Shown here one piece after another: positions 1-7,266 of a stretch of DNA of 15,608 nucleotides. Below the pieces are notes generated by a model, which was not told the DNA's origin, ran no database searches, and was given only the letters and a program-made list of their open reading frames with translations. The stretch is from an alpha proteobacterium 3107 (GTDB taxonomy: Bacteria; Pseudomonadota; Alphaproteobacteria; Rhodobacterales; Rhodobacteraceae), in assembly GCA_001483205.1 (NCBI GenBank), contig JPPB01000181.1:1-15608 (forward strand). Direction: 5' to 3'. The position numbers were made by a program, and so were the translations under genes. Within the stretch, counting starts at the first letter, position 1; the number at the start of each line of letters is the position of its first letter.

Positions 1-1
1 T

Positions 2-334
2 CCGGTCGGGGGCGCGCAGTTCACCGCCGCTTTCCGGGCCTGCACCCCCGGCGCGCGCTATCTGCTGATCGGCTTTGCCAGCGGACAGTTGCCCGAGCTG
101 CGCCCGAATCACATGCTGGTCAAAAATATCAGCCTGATCGGGGTCAACTGGGGCGGCTATCTGAAATTCGCGCCCGATGTGCTGACCGACAGCATGGCGC
201 GGCTGTTTAGCTGGTATCGGCAAGGCGGGCTGCGGCCCCATATCGGCCATACTCTGCCCCTGGAGCGCGCCGGTGAGGGGCTGAGCCTGTTGCGCGACCG
301 CAAGGCCACCGGCAAGATCGTGATCACGCCCTGA
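2..334 (+). CDS. NADPH:quinone oxidoreductase-like zinc-type dehydrogenase, C-terminal fragment
   Basis: The reading frame is open from the window edge to a TGA at 332-334, so only the last 110 residues are visible and the true start lies outside. The fragment begins with a P-V-G-G segment and continues with a Rossmann-fold strand (ARYLLIGFASG). It then has the KNISLIGVNWGGY stretch and ends in LERAGEGLSLLRDRKATGKIVI. This order is typical of the nucleotide-binding and C-terminal part of medium-chain dehydrogenases of the quinone oxidoreductase (QOR) branch, which reduce quinones or enones with NADPH in the cytoplasm. An ATG or TTG inside the frame (for example TTG at 89) would cut through the Rossmann fold and is not a sensible start. 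The exact substrate cannot be told. Nothing ties it functionally to the genes to the right. Confidence 0.85.
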   Translation, partial: PVGGAQFTAAFRACTPGARYLLIGFASGQLPELRPNHMLVKNISLIGVNWGGYLKFAPDVLTDSMARLFSWYRQGGLRPHIGHTLPLERAGEGLSLLRDRKATGKIVITP

Positions 335-475
335 AGGGCGACCGGGGCCAGCATCATGTATGACTTGAAGACGTAAAATTGATCACAGGCACCCGCCTGA
401 TCCTGTCATGGCACAAGTGGCAAATGCTTCTCTGGGATAGGTGAGCGAGCAGCCCGAAAGGCCGCGTCCGGCCCG

Positions 476-540
476 CACGGGGGGCGCGAACGCGCCGCCC
501 CGTGGGGGGCGGGACGGCGCGGCCCGGCGTTCCGCCGGGC
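476..540. repeat. Two adjacent GC-rich hairpins downstream of the oxidoreductase gene
   Basis: The first is an imperfect hairpin of 476-488 against 491-504 (CACGGGG and GGCGCG arms, AA loop, one unpaired G). The second is a perfect 8-bp stem, GCCCGGCG at 522-529 and CGCCGGGC at 533-540, with loop TTC. Neither is followed by a T-run on either strand, so they are not classical terminators. They lie just beyond the 3' end of the possible transposase remnant, as palindromic tails often do in insertion-sequence debris. Confidence 0.6.
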
Positions 541-544
541 GGGA

Positions 545-640
545 TCAGGGCTGGAGCTTGGACTCAAATCTTGGCTTCAGCCTATAGACCCGCCGCACAA
601 AGGCGACCAGATTGACCATGAGAGCAGCGCGGCGAGCTGT
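545..640 (-). pseudogene. Possible C-terminal remnant of a transposase
   Basis: On the minus strand a short frame reads LMVNLVAFVRRVYRLKPRF, then ESKLQP and a TGA at 545-547. The Leu/Val-rich segment followed by a basic Arg/Lys tail resembles the extreme C-terminus of DDE transposases found in Rhodobacteraceae. This is a resemblance from memory and no catalytic residue is present. The frame loses any protein-like character above about 640. Together with the GC-rich hairpins beside it, the likeliest reading is debris of an insertion sequence. It could equally be chance reading of a non-coding stretch. Confidence 0.3.
612..640 (-). other. Upstream end of the transposase-like frame
   Basis: Above the possible internal ATG (617-619, minus strand) the same frame reads TARRAAL, still Arg/Ala-rich. 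Protein-like character then fades, which is why the remnant is bounded near 640. Confidence 0.15.
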
Positions 641-712
641 CCGCGATGTGCCGGAACATGGGCCGCGCGGACCCGGTTTCGGAAAAATCGGGCCATTCCG
701 GTGCGGAATTTC

Positions 713-741
713 TTGAAAACCGGGGCTTCTTTGCCGATATT
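713..741 (+). promoter_or_regulatory. Sigma-70-type promoter for the YbhL-family gene
   Basis: TTGAAA at 713-718 and GATATT at 736-741 are separated by exactly 17 bases. This matches 5 of 6 positions of the -35 consensus and 4 of 6 of the -10. Transcription would begin near 748, leaving a leader of about 60 bases before the ATG at 807. Confidence 0.5.
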
Positions 742-806
742 GTCACCAGCGGGGAGGTCCGGTCCGGGTCACCCCATCCGAATCCGAGCTTTGGAGAGCA
801 AGAGAT

Positions 807-1586
807 ATGGCTGAATTCCATCAGGTTGATGTGCGGGCCGGTGCCCGCGCCGCCGCGATAGACGAGGGCCTGCGCGCCCATATGAACAAGGTCTACGGCA
901 CCATGTCCGTGGGCATGTTGATCACATTCCTTGCCGCCTGGGCAGTTTCCGGCCTGTCGGTGACGACCGATCCGGCACTGGCCGTCGCGCAAATCGGTGC
1001 GAACAAATACCTGACCGCGTTCGGGGCCGCGATCTATACCTCGCCGCTGAAATGGGTGATCATGTTCGCCCCGCTGGCCTTCCTGTTCTTTGGCATCGGT
1101 GCGGCGGTCAGGCGGTTGTCAGCCGCCGGGGTGCAACTGGTCTTCTACGCCTTCGCCTCGCTCATGGGGCTGTCGATCAGTTGGATTTTCCTGGTCTTCA
1201 CCGGCTTTTCGATCATCCAGGTGTTCCTTGTGACCTCAATCGCTTTTGCCGGGCTGTCGCTGTGGGGCTATACCACCCGCAAAGACATTTCCGGCTGGGG
1301 GTCGTTCCTGATCATGGGCGTCATCGGCCTGATCGTGGCCACAATCGTCAATATCTTTCTGGGGAACCCGGCGATTGACTTTGCCATCTCGATCCTTGGT
1401 GTGCTGATCTTCGCCGGGCTGACCGCCTATGACACCCAGAACATCAAGAACACCTATCTGCAAATGGCCCATGCGGGTGATCGGGAATGGCTTGGCAAGG
1501 CCGCGATCATGGGCGCGCTGAGCCTGTATCTGGACTTCATCAACATGTTCATGTTTCTGCTGCAACTTCTGGGCAACCGGGAATAG
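807..1586 (+). CDS. Bax inhibitor-1/YbhL family integral membrane protein
   Basis: This 259-aa protein has a soluble N-terminus of about 30 residues followed by about seven hydrophobic segments, spread from residue 33 to 256. The family signature LTAYDTQNIK lies at 206-214, and LYLDFINMF near the C-terminus supplies the second acidic residue. Asp209 and Asp243 correspond to the di-aspartyl pair that senses pH and gates calcium leak in the bacterial homologue YetJ. The length suits the E. coli YbhL/YccA group in the inner membrane. The ATG at 807 is preceded by GGAG at 793-796. The gene stands alone between its own promoter and a terminator. Its physiological role is poorly defined in bacteria. 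The family call is firm, any function is inference. Confidence 0.93.
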   Translation: MAEFHQVDVRAGARAAAIDEGLRAHMNKVYGTMSVGMLITFLAAWAVSGLSVTTDPALAVAQIGANKYLTAFGAAIYTSPLKWVIMFAPLAFLFFGIGAAVRRLSAAGVQLVFYAFASLMGLSISWIFLVFTGFSIIQVFLVTSIAFAGLSLWGYTTRKDISGWGSFLIMGVIGLIVATIVNIFLGNPAIDFAISILGVLIFAGLTAYDTQNIKNTYLQMAHAGDREWLGKAAIMGALSLYLDFINMFMFLLQLLGNRE

Positions 1587-1611
1587 GCCGGAGCAGACGC
1601 CACGGGATACG

Positions 1612-1644
1612 AAAGGGGCCGGTCACTGCGACCGGCCCTTTGTT
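1612..1644. terminator. Bidirectional Rho-independent terminator between convergent genes
   Basis: A perfect 9-bp stem, GGGCCGGTC at 1616-1624 and GACCGGCCC at 1630-1638, closes a 5-base loop. It is flanked by AAA on the left and TTTGTT on the right, so it can end transcription from both the YbhL-type gene (+) and the rhodanese gene (-). The rhodanese stop codon lies at 1643-1645, right at its edge. Confidence 0.85.
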
Positions 1645-2044
1645 ATCGCGGCTTACCCTCTACCGGGCCACCGGCGGCAACCCAGGCCGCGAACCCGCCG
1701 CCAATATGCGCGACCGGGTGCAGCCCCATCTCTGCCGCTCTTTGTGCGGCAAGGGCCGAGCGCCAGCCACTCGCGCAGTAAAACACATAAGCCTTGTCCT
1801 GAGCAAAGACCGGCTTGTGATACGGGCTTTCCGGGTCAATCCAGAATTCCAGCATCCCGCGCGGGCAGGAAAACGCACCGGGGATTTTGCCGTCACGCTC
1901 AATCTCCCGCCCCTCGCGCAGGTCAACCAGCACATGGCCGTCGTCGCCCGCCAGCCCGATTGCCTGTTTTGCGTCCACCTCGGTCACGGCGGCGCGCGCC
2001 TCTGACAGCATCGCGCGGATGCCTCTGGTGATGGTTTGTGGCAT
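1643..2044 (-). CDS. Single-domain rhodanese-like sulfurtransferase
   Basis: The 133-aa protein is one rhodanese domain. It has an N-terminal helix, VLVDLREGREIE (38-49) with the conserved Asp-Arg, IPGAF at 54-58, and the catalytic loop C-A-S-G-W-R starting at Cys90. It ends with GGFAAWVAAGGPVE. The Cys and the loop arginine suggest an active persulfide carrier. The sulfur acceptor is unknown. I chose the ATG at 2042-2044 because AAAGGGG lies 7 to 8 bases upstream. An ATG 21 bases earlier has only a T-rich leader from the neighbouring terminator and no ribosome binding site. The gene follows the terminator of the pyrimidine operon on the same strand, so it is probably either separately expressed or reached by read-through. 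No clear promoter is visible. Confidence 0.88.
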   Translation of the reverse strand: MPQTITRGIRAMLSEARAAVTEVDAKQAIGLAGDDGHVLVDLREGREIERDGKIPGAFSCPRGMLEFWIDPESPYHKPVFAQDKAYVFYCASGWRSALAAQRAAEMGLHPVAHIGGGFAAWVAAGGPVEGKPR

Positions 2045-2076
2045 GACGGCCCCTTTCGCGTTCATCAAAAATCATC

Positions 2077-2113
2077 AAAAAAACAGGCCCCGCGAACATC
2101 CGCCCGCGAGGCC
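2077..2113 (-). terminator. Rho-independent terminator of the hydrolase/hydA/ABC operon
   Basis: Read on the minus strand, GGCCTCGCG pairs with CGCGGGGCC (one G-U pair) around a 10-base loop, and TGTTTTTTT follows at once. It sits 22 bases beyond the stop codon of the binding-protein gene, where the end of the seven-gene operon is expected. Confidence 0.85.
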
Positions 2114-2135
2114 CGAATCACCCCCGCAAACCGGC

Positions 2136-3119
2136 TTAGTTCAGGGCCGCATCGGTGATGTCATGGGTCCATGCGCCCTCCGGCGGGCCGGATATAACCG
2201 GATCAGACCCCCCGGCCAACAGCGTGTCCACCGTGCGCTGATAATCCGCCGGATCAAGCGCCCCGTCAGACCCCGCCGTCAGCTTGGCGATTTCGCCCAT
2301 CATCCGGCGCTGGTGGTTTTCGGTCTGCGCCCCGGTCTCGTCATATTCGAGCACAATGTCCGCCGCCGCATCCGGGTTTTCCTCGGCCCATTTCCACCCC
2401 CTCATCGAGGCGCGCACGAACCGCACCAACCGGTCCCGGAACGCGGCATCCTGCAAGCGGTCTTCCAGCACATACAACCCGTCTTCCAGCGTCGCCACGC
2501 CCTGATCCTCGTATTTGAACGTCACCAGTTCATCCGCCGACAGGCCCGCATCAATGATCTGCCAATACTCGTTATAGGTCATGGTCGAGACACAATCCGC
2601 CTGCCCTTGCAGGATCGGATCGACATTGAAGCCCTGTTTCAGCACCGTCACGCCATCATCGCCGCCCTCGGTGGACAGGCCGAGCGTGCTCATCCAGCTC
2701 AGGAACGGATATTCGTTGCCGAAGAACCAGACGCCCAGAGTGCGGCCCGCGAAATCCTCCGGGGCGGTGACCCCGGTGTCCTTGCGGCAGGTCAGCATCA
2801 TGCCCGAAGACTTGAACGGTTGCGCGATATTGACCAGCGGCAGCCCGCGTTCCCGTGCGGCAAGGGCGGCGGGCATCCATTCGACCGTCACATCAGCCCC
2901 GCCCCCGGCGATCACCTGTGTCGGTGCAATGTCCGGCCCGCCGGGTTTGATGGTCACGTTCAGGTCTTCCTCGGCATAGAAGCCGTTTTCAAGCGCCACG
3001 TAATAGCCCGCGAACTGCGCCTGCGTGACCCATTTCAACTGCAATGTCAGGTCGTCGGCGGCATTGGCCACCCCCGCCCCCATTGTCAGCACGGCAAGGC
3101 CCGTGATCAGCTTTTTCAT
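2136..3119 (-). CDS. ABC transporter substrate-binding protein, NMT1/THI5-like, probable pyrimidine importer component
   Basis: The 327-aa product starts with a classical signal peptide (MKK, hydrophobic core, cleavage after ANA at residue 20), so it works in the periplasm. The mature part opens with LTLQLKWVTQAQFAGYYVA, a hallmark of the NMT1/THI5-like family that binds pyrimidine moieties and related ligands. It continues with GFYAEEDLNVTI and GPDIAPTQVIAGGGADV. The ATG at 3117-3119 is preceded by AAGGGAGAAAG. The open frame runs 47 codons further upstream but has no signal-peptide logic there. It is the last gene of the operon, 35 bases after the second permease. The context with dihydropyrimidinase and hydrolase suggests a pyrimidine, a dihydropyrimidine or an N-carbamoyl intermediate as ligand. 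The cysteine-rich motif of thiamine-precursor proteins is absent. The ligand is inferred. Confidence 0.9.
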   Translation of the reverse strand: MKKLITGLAVLTMGAGVANAADDLTLQLKWVTQAQFAGYYVALENGFYAEEDLNVTIKPGGPDIAPTQVIAGGGADVTVEWMPAALAARERGLPLVNIAQPFKSSGMMLTCRKDTGVTAPEDFAGRTLGVWFFGNEYPFLSWMSTLGLSTEGGDDGVTVLKQGFNVDPILQGQADCVSTMTYNEYWQIIDAGLSADELVTFKYEDQGVATLEDGLYVLEDRLQDAAFRDRLVRFVRASMRGWKWAEENPDAAADIVLEYDETGAQTENHQRRMMGEIAKLTAGSDGALDPADYQRTVDTLLAGGSDPVISGPPEGAWTHDITDAALN

Positions 3120-3154
3120 CGTCTTTCTCCCTTTGTTGAAGTCATGGTTAGCTG

Positions 3155-4009
3155 TTACTCTCTCTGCGAAGGATGCCAGAACGCAACCCTCTTTTCCAGC
3201 ATTGCGACCAGCCCATAAAAGACGGACCCGGCCAGCGCCGCCACCGTGATCTCGGCCCATACCATGTCAAGGCCCAGCCGCCCGACCTCGGTCGAGATGC
3301 GAAACCCCATCCCGCGGGTGGGAGAGCCGAAATATTCCGCCACAATCGCCCCGATCAGCGCCAGCGTCGTTGCCACCCTCAACCCGTTGAAGATGAACGG
3401 CATCGCCGCAGGCAGGCGCAGTTTCAACAGCGTCTGCGGATAGCTGGCCGCGTAGGTTCGCATCAGGTCAAGCTGCATCCGGCCTGCCTCTTTCAGGCCC
3501 TGCACGGTGTTGACGAGGATCGGAAAGAACACCATCGCCACCACCACCGCCGCCTTGGATTGCCAGTCAAACCCGAACCAGTTGACCAGAATCGGCGCAA
3601 TACCGACAATGGGCAGCGCGGCGACGAAATTGCCGATCGGCAACAGGCCCCGTTGCAGGAACGGGCTGCGGTCCACCGCCAGCGCCGTGGCGAACGCGGC
3701 CCCGGCCCCGATCAGAAACCCCGACAGCGCCCCTTTCAGCACCGTCTGGCTGAAATCAAGCCACAGGGTTTCGGTAGAGGCGGCGAATTTTGCCGCAATC
3801 GCCGAGGGCGCGGGCAGGATGACCGGGGAAACCCCGAAACCGGTGACGATGCCCTCCCACAGCACGAGGATCGCCACCCCGAACAGCACCGGCACTCCGA
3901 TGCGCACCGCCCGCGCCTGCCGGTAGGCAGAGTTGGCCAGCCGCACATTCAGCGCCCAGGCCACAACCCAGAACGCGACAGCCGCCCAAAGGCCCCACAG
4001 ACCGGTCAT
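3155..4009 (-). CDS. ABC transporter permease (second of two)
   Basis: The 284-aa inner-membrane protein belongs to the BPD_transp_1 family, in the group that serves NMT1/THI5, taurine and nitrate type importers. An N-terminal membrane segment (about 4-21) precedes a second (36-55), followed by the LPAPSAI motif and four or more further helices. The EAA-type cytoplasmic loop is RTYAASYPQTLLKLRLPAAMP at 184-204, which docks on the ATPase. I start at the ATG at 4007-4009, which overlaps the stop of the upstream permease as ATGA and implies translational coupling. The longer frame to 4108 only runs through the neighbour's coding sequence. With the first permease it probably forms a heterodimeric channel. 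Confidence 0.9.
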   Translation of the reverse strand: MTGLWGLWAAVAFWVVAWALNVRLANSAYRQARAVRIGVPVLFGVAILVLWEGIVTGFGVSPVILPAPSAIAAKFAASTETLWLDFSQTVLKGALSGFLIGAGAAFATALAVDRSPFLQRGLLPIGNFVAALPIVGIAPILVNWFGFDWQSKAAVVVAMVFFPILVNTVQGLKEAGRMQLDLMRTYAASYPQTLLKLRLPAAMPFIFNGLRVATTLALIGAIVAEYFGSPTRGMGFRISTEVGRLGLDMVWAEITVAALAGSVFYGLVAMLEKRVAFWHPSQRE

Positions 4010-4941
4010 TGTTCCATCCCCATGCGCCTCAGCACCAGGGTCTGGATGGCCCCGATCAGCGTCACCAGCCCGCCCGCCAGAATCGCCGCAGCAAACAGCG
4101 CCGCCCAAATCTGCATCGGGTTGCCGAACTGATCACCGATCAGAATCCGCGCCCCCAGCCCCTGAATGGCCCCGGTCGGCAACTCACCCACCACTGTGCC
4201 GACCAGCGCCGCCGCAATCCCGACCTTGAGCGAGGTGAACAGATACGGCACCGAGCCGGGCAGCCGCAGCTTGCGGAACGTGGCGGCCCCCGACGCGCCA
4301 TAGGTCTTGAGCAGGTCAAGCTGCATCCGGTCGGGCGACCGTAACCCCTTGGTCATCCCCACCAGCACCGGGAAAAAACACAGATAAGCAGAGATAATCG
4401 CCTTTGGCGTCGCCCGGCCATCAATCCCCAGCGAATTGGACAGCACGATGATCATCGGCGCAATCGCCACCACCGGCACGGTCTGGCTGATGATCGCCCA
4501 GGGCATCAGGCTCATTTCCAGTGTGCGCGAACAGACGATGCCGACGGCCATCAGAATGCCCACCGAAACCCCGAGCGCGAACCCCTGGAAGGTGGCCGAG
4601 AGTGTCACCCAGCCATGATAGACCAGGCTGCGCTTGCTGGTGATTTTCTTTTCGACCGTCGAGTCCCACAGCTCTGCAAAGACCTGATGGGGCGGCGGCA
4701 GGCGCGGGCGGTTTTGGGATTGGGTGTCGGCGATAAGCTGAGAGAGGCTCAGCGTTTCCCCGGCGCGCTCTGCCTGCGCATAGGCCCATTTCGCGTTCAT
4801 CGCCACCGAACCGGCATACCAGAGCACGACAATAGCGGCGAGAACGGCCAGAACCGGCAGGGCATTGGCCATCCGCCGCACGCTCCACACACTCAGGCGA
4901 TACAGGCGGCCGGTTTTGCCCGTCTCAGACTTCATGGCCAT
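4006..4941 (-). CDS. ABC transporter permease (first of two)
   Basis: This 311-aa permease has a basic N-terminus and a membrane segment at about 26-46. A long periplasmic insert (about 48-105, with RPRLPPPHQVFAELW) precedes the core helices and the EAA loop KTYGASGAATFRKLRLPGSVP (212-232). It belongs to the same family as the downstream permease but differs clearly in sequence and carries the extra insert, so the pair looks like two specialised halves and not a recent duplication. Its start overlaps the end of the ATPase gene by 17 bases. A second in-frame ATG at 4933-4935 is equally possible. No strong ribosome binding site is visible, which fits coupled translation. Confidence 0.9.
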   Translation of the reverse strand: MAMKSETGKTGRLYRLSVWSVRRMANALPVLAVLAAIVVLWYAGSVAMNAKWAYAQAERAGETLSLSQLIADTQSQNRPRLPPPHQVFAELWDSTVEKKITSKRSLVYHGWVTLSATFQGFALGVSVGILMAVGIVCSRTLEMSLMPWAIISQTVPVVAIAPMIIVLSNSLGIDGRATPKAIISAYLCFFPVLVGMTKGLRSPDRMQLDLLKTYGASGAATFRKLRLPGSVPYLFTSLKVGIAAALVGTVVGELPTGAIQGLGARILIGDQFGNPMQIWAALFAAAILAGGLVTLIGAIQTLVLRRMGMEQ

Positions 4942-5719
4942 GCCCCGCCCTCAGCCCCTCCCGCACACGGTGGGCAATGTCGATGAACTCCGCCGTATCG
5001 CGAATGCCAAGCGGCCTTTCCGCCGGAAGCGGGCTGTCGATCACATCGGCAATCCGGCCCGGACGCGGCGACATGACGACGATTCTGGTCGAGAGATAGA
5101 CCGCCTCGGGGATCGAATGGGTGACGAAACCGATGGTCTTTCCGGTCCGCGCCCACAGCGCCAGAAGCTGTTCGTTCAGGTGGTCGCGCACGATCTCATC
5201 CAGCGCGCCGAAAGGTTCGTCCATCAGCAGGATGTCCGCGTCAAACGCCAGTGCCCGCGCGATCGAGGCACGTTGCTGCATCCCGCCCGACAACTGCCAC
5301 GGAAATTTCTTGCCGAACCCCTGCAATTCAACCAGCTCAAGCACGTTTTCGACCCGTCTTTCCTGCTCTGCCCGGTCGAATCCCATGATTTCGAGCGGCA
5401 GTTTGACATTCCCGGCGATGGTGCGCCACGGATACAGGCCCGCGGCCTGAAACACATAGCCATAGGCCCGGTTCCGCCGCGCCTCGTCCGGGGTCATGCC
5501 GTTGACGGTCAGGCTGCCGCCGGTTGGTTCCTCCAGTGCGGCGATGGCGCGCAGCAGGGTGGTCTTGCCGCACCCCGAAGGGCCGATGAAGCTGACAAAC
5601 TCCCCCTTGCCGATCTTCAGGCTGACATCCTTCAGCGCATGGACGGGGCCATCGGCGGTCTGAAAGGTGAGGCACAGATTTTTTGCATCTATGACAGCGT
5701 TTTGCCCCAAGATATTCAT
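4925..5719 (-). CDS. ABC transporter ATP-binding protein
   Basis: The 264-aa protein carries all motifs of an active ABC ATPase in order: Walker A GPSGCGKTT at 46-54, Q-loop Gln91, signature LSGGMQQR at 143-150, Walker B ILLMDE at 163-168 with catalytic Glu168, D-loop GALD and switch His201. It belongs to the SsuB/TauB/ThiZ-like group that partners NMT1/THI5 systems and sits on the cytoplasmic face of the permease pair. The ATG at 5717-5719 lies 10 bases after the hydA stop. The purine-rich AAAAAGG abuts the ATG with almost no spacing, so the ribosome binding site is unusual and initiation may depend on ribosomes finishing hydA. No later start keeps the first beta strand. Confidence 0.93.
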   Translation of the reverse strand: MNILGQNAVIDAKNLCLTFQTADGPVHALKDVSLKIGKGEFVSFIGPSGCGKTTLLRAIAALEEPTGGSLTVNGMTPDEARRNRAYGYVFQAAGLYPWRTIAGNVKLPLEIMGFDRAEQERRVENVLELVELQGFGKKFPWQLSGGMQQRASIARALAFDADILLMDEPFGALDEIVRDHLNEQLLALWARTGKTIGFVTHSIPEAVYLSTRIVVMSPRPGRIADVIDSPLPAERPLGIRDTAEFIDIAHRVREGLRAGHGHEV

Positions 5720-5729
5720 CCTTTTTCAG

Positions 5730-7193
5730 TCAAATCCCCGCCGGGATGTTCAGCGGGTCGCGCTCAACCCTGCGCGGGGTATTCAGAGCCTTCCACTGGC
5801 TCAGCGCCTTGTGCGCCGACGGAAACGCCGGGCGCGGCACAAAACGGCCCCGGCCCGGGCGCGGCTGGCTGTTCTGACCCCAGGCCCAGATGACTTCGCC
5901 CCGGCTGATCGTATAGCGGGATTGCGCCGTCACCTCGAACCCCTCAAACACGTTGTAATCAAGGATCGAATGGTGGTTTGATTGGCTGATCGTCCGGCTG
6001 ATCTTCGGATCCCAGACCACAATATCCGCGTCTGCCCCTTCGACAATCGCCCCCTTTTTCGGGTATATATTCAGTATCCTGGCGACATTTGTTGATGTTG
6101 CCGCGACAAATTCGTTGGCGGTCAGGCGGCCCGTCTCCACCCCTTTGGTCCACAGCACGGCAAGCCGTTCCTCCAACCCGTTTGACCCGTTCGGGATCAG
6201 GCAGAAATTGTCGCGCCCCATCCGTTTCTGTTCGGTGGTAAATGCCGCGTGGTCGGTGGCCACCACCTGTAAGCTGCCCGCCTGCAACCCGGCCCACAGG
6301 CTGTCCTGATGATCCTGAGAGCGGAATGGCGGCGACATCACCCGCCGGGCGGCATGGTCCCAGTCCTTGTTGAAATACTCGCTTTCATCGAGCGTCAGAA
6401 ACTGGATCAGCGGTTCGCCATAAACCCGCATCCCCTTCTGGCGCGCCCGCCGGATCGCCTCATGGGCCTGCTCGCAGGACACATGCACGATATAGAGCGG
6501 CACCCCGGCGGCATCGGCGATGGTGATCGCCCGGTTGGCGGCTTCGCCCTCGAACTCCGGCGGGCGGGAATAGGCGTGGCCCTCCGGCCCGGTGATGCCC
6601 TGCGCCAGCATTTCCTGCTGTTTGTCCGCCACCAGATCGCCGTTTTCCGCATGGACCATCGGCAGCGCACCGAGCTCAGCACAGCGGCGGAAAGAGGCAT
6701 ACATCTCGTCATCCTCGATCATCAGCGCGCCCTTATAGGCCATGAAATGCTTGAAACTGTTGACCCCCATATCAACAGCGTCCTTCATCTCTTTGAAAAC
6801 ATTTTCATTCCAGCCGGTGACCGCCATGTGATAGCCGATGTCGGAACAGATTTGCGGGGCGGATTTGCGGTGCCATTCGCCGATGGCGTTCCTGATTGAG
6901 CCATCCTCTCCCGGCAGGCAGAAATCAATCAGCATCGTGGTGCCGCCGGTTGCCGCCGCCCAGGTGCCGGTCTCGAACGTCTCTGCCGCCGTGGTGCCCA
7001 TAAAGGGCATTTCCAGATGGGTGTGCGGGTCAATGCCGCCGGGGATCACATAGGCCCCCTCAGCGTCGATATACTCATCGCCGGAAAGGTTCTCGCCGAT
7101 CCGCCCGATGGTTTCGTCCTCAATCAGCACATCGGCCTTCCAGGTGCGGTCGGCGGTGCAGATTGTGCCGTTCTTGATGACTTTGGTTGTCAT
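5730..7193 (-). CDS. hydA: Dihydropyrimidinase (D-hydantoinase family)
   Basis: The 487-aa cytoplasmic amidohydrolase hydrolyses dihydrouracil or dihydrothymine to the N-carbamoyl beta-amino acid, the second step of reductive pyrimidine degradation. All binuclear metal ligands are visible: H57 and H59 in DPHTHLEMPF, the probable carboxylated Lys148 in SFKHFMAYKG, His181 in MVHAENGD, His237 in IVHVSC and Asp314 in ATDHAAF. Length and motif order match dihydropyrimidinases more than allantoinases or dihydroorotases. The ATG at 7191-7193 has GAGGGAG a few bases upstream. The C-terminal tail (GRGRFVPRPAF onward) is the usual dimerisation arm. Upstream is the coiled-coil gene, downstream the ATPase gene. 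A purely hydantoin substrate is possible, but preTA nearby favours pyrimidines. Confidence 0.95.
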   Translation of the reverse strand: MTTKVIKNGTICTADRTWKADVLIEDETIGRIGENLSGDEYIDAEGAYVIPGGIDPHTHLEMPFMGTTAAETFETGTWAAATGGTTMLIDFCLPGEDGSIRNAIGEWHRKSAPQICSDIGYHMAVTGWNENVFKEMKDAVDMGVNSFKHFMAYKGALMIEDDEMYASFRRCAELGALPMVHAENGDLVADKQQEMLAQGITGPEGHAYSRPPEFEGEAANRAITIADAAGVPLYIVHVSCEQAHEAIRRARQKGMRVYGEPLIQFLTLDESEYFNKDWDHAARRVMSPPFRSQDHQDSLWAGLQAGSLQVVATDHAAFTTEQKRMGRDNFCLIPNGSNGLEERLAVLWTKGVETGRLTANEFVAATSTNVARILNIYPKKGAIVEGADADIVVWDPKISRTISQSNHHSILDYNVFEGFEVTAQSRYTISRGEVIWAWGQNSQPRPGRGRFVPRPAFPSAHKALSQWKALNTPRRVERDPLNIPAGI

Positions 7194-7206
7194 TGGTTTT
7201 CTCCCT

Positions 7207-7257
7207 CACCTGTTGTTGAAAGCGCGGGGTGCGCGCGCCTGCGGATTTGAACAGGTG
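7207..7257. repeat. 8-bp inverted repeat in the hydA leader
   Basis: CACCTGTT at 7207-7214 and AACAGGTG at 7250-7257 are perfect inverse complements, 35 bases apart. In the minus-strand transcript the second arm ends right beside the GAGGGAG ribosome binding site of hydA, so a hairpin here could affect hydA translation or protect the mRNA end. Confidence 0.5.
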
Positions 7258-7266
7258 TATTCCCTT

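Larger units (their letters stand above)
335..806. other. Gene-poor intergenic stretch
   Basis: These 470 bases between the oxidoreductase stop and the YbhL-type start hold no convincing complete gene. They contain a small hairpin (CAGGC 386-390, GCCTG 395-399), the GC-rich hairpins at 476-540, the possible transposase tail and the promoter at 713-741. Overlapping open frames on both strands across 580-990 are shadows with no recognisable protein features. Confidence 0.6.

Noticed and set aside
1887..3218. 443-codon plus-strand open frame opposite the rhodanese and binding-protein genes
   Set aside because: It is Arg/His/Pro-rich without motifs and runs through a strong terminator and two well-supported minus-strand genes.
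3120..3260. 47-residue N-terminal extension of the substrate-binding protein
   Set aside because: It would bury the signal peptide inside the protein and overlap the permease gene. The ATG at 3119 has a strong ribosome binding site.
3173..4132. 319-codon plus-strand open frame opposite the second permease
   Set aside because: The Arg/Gln/His-rich composition is a typical antisense shadow and the permease family match is clear.
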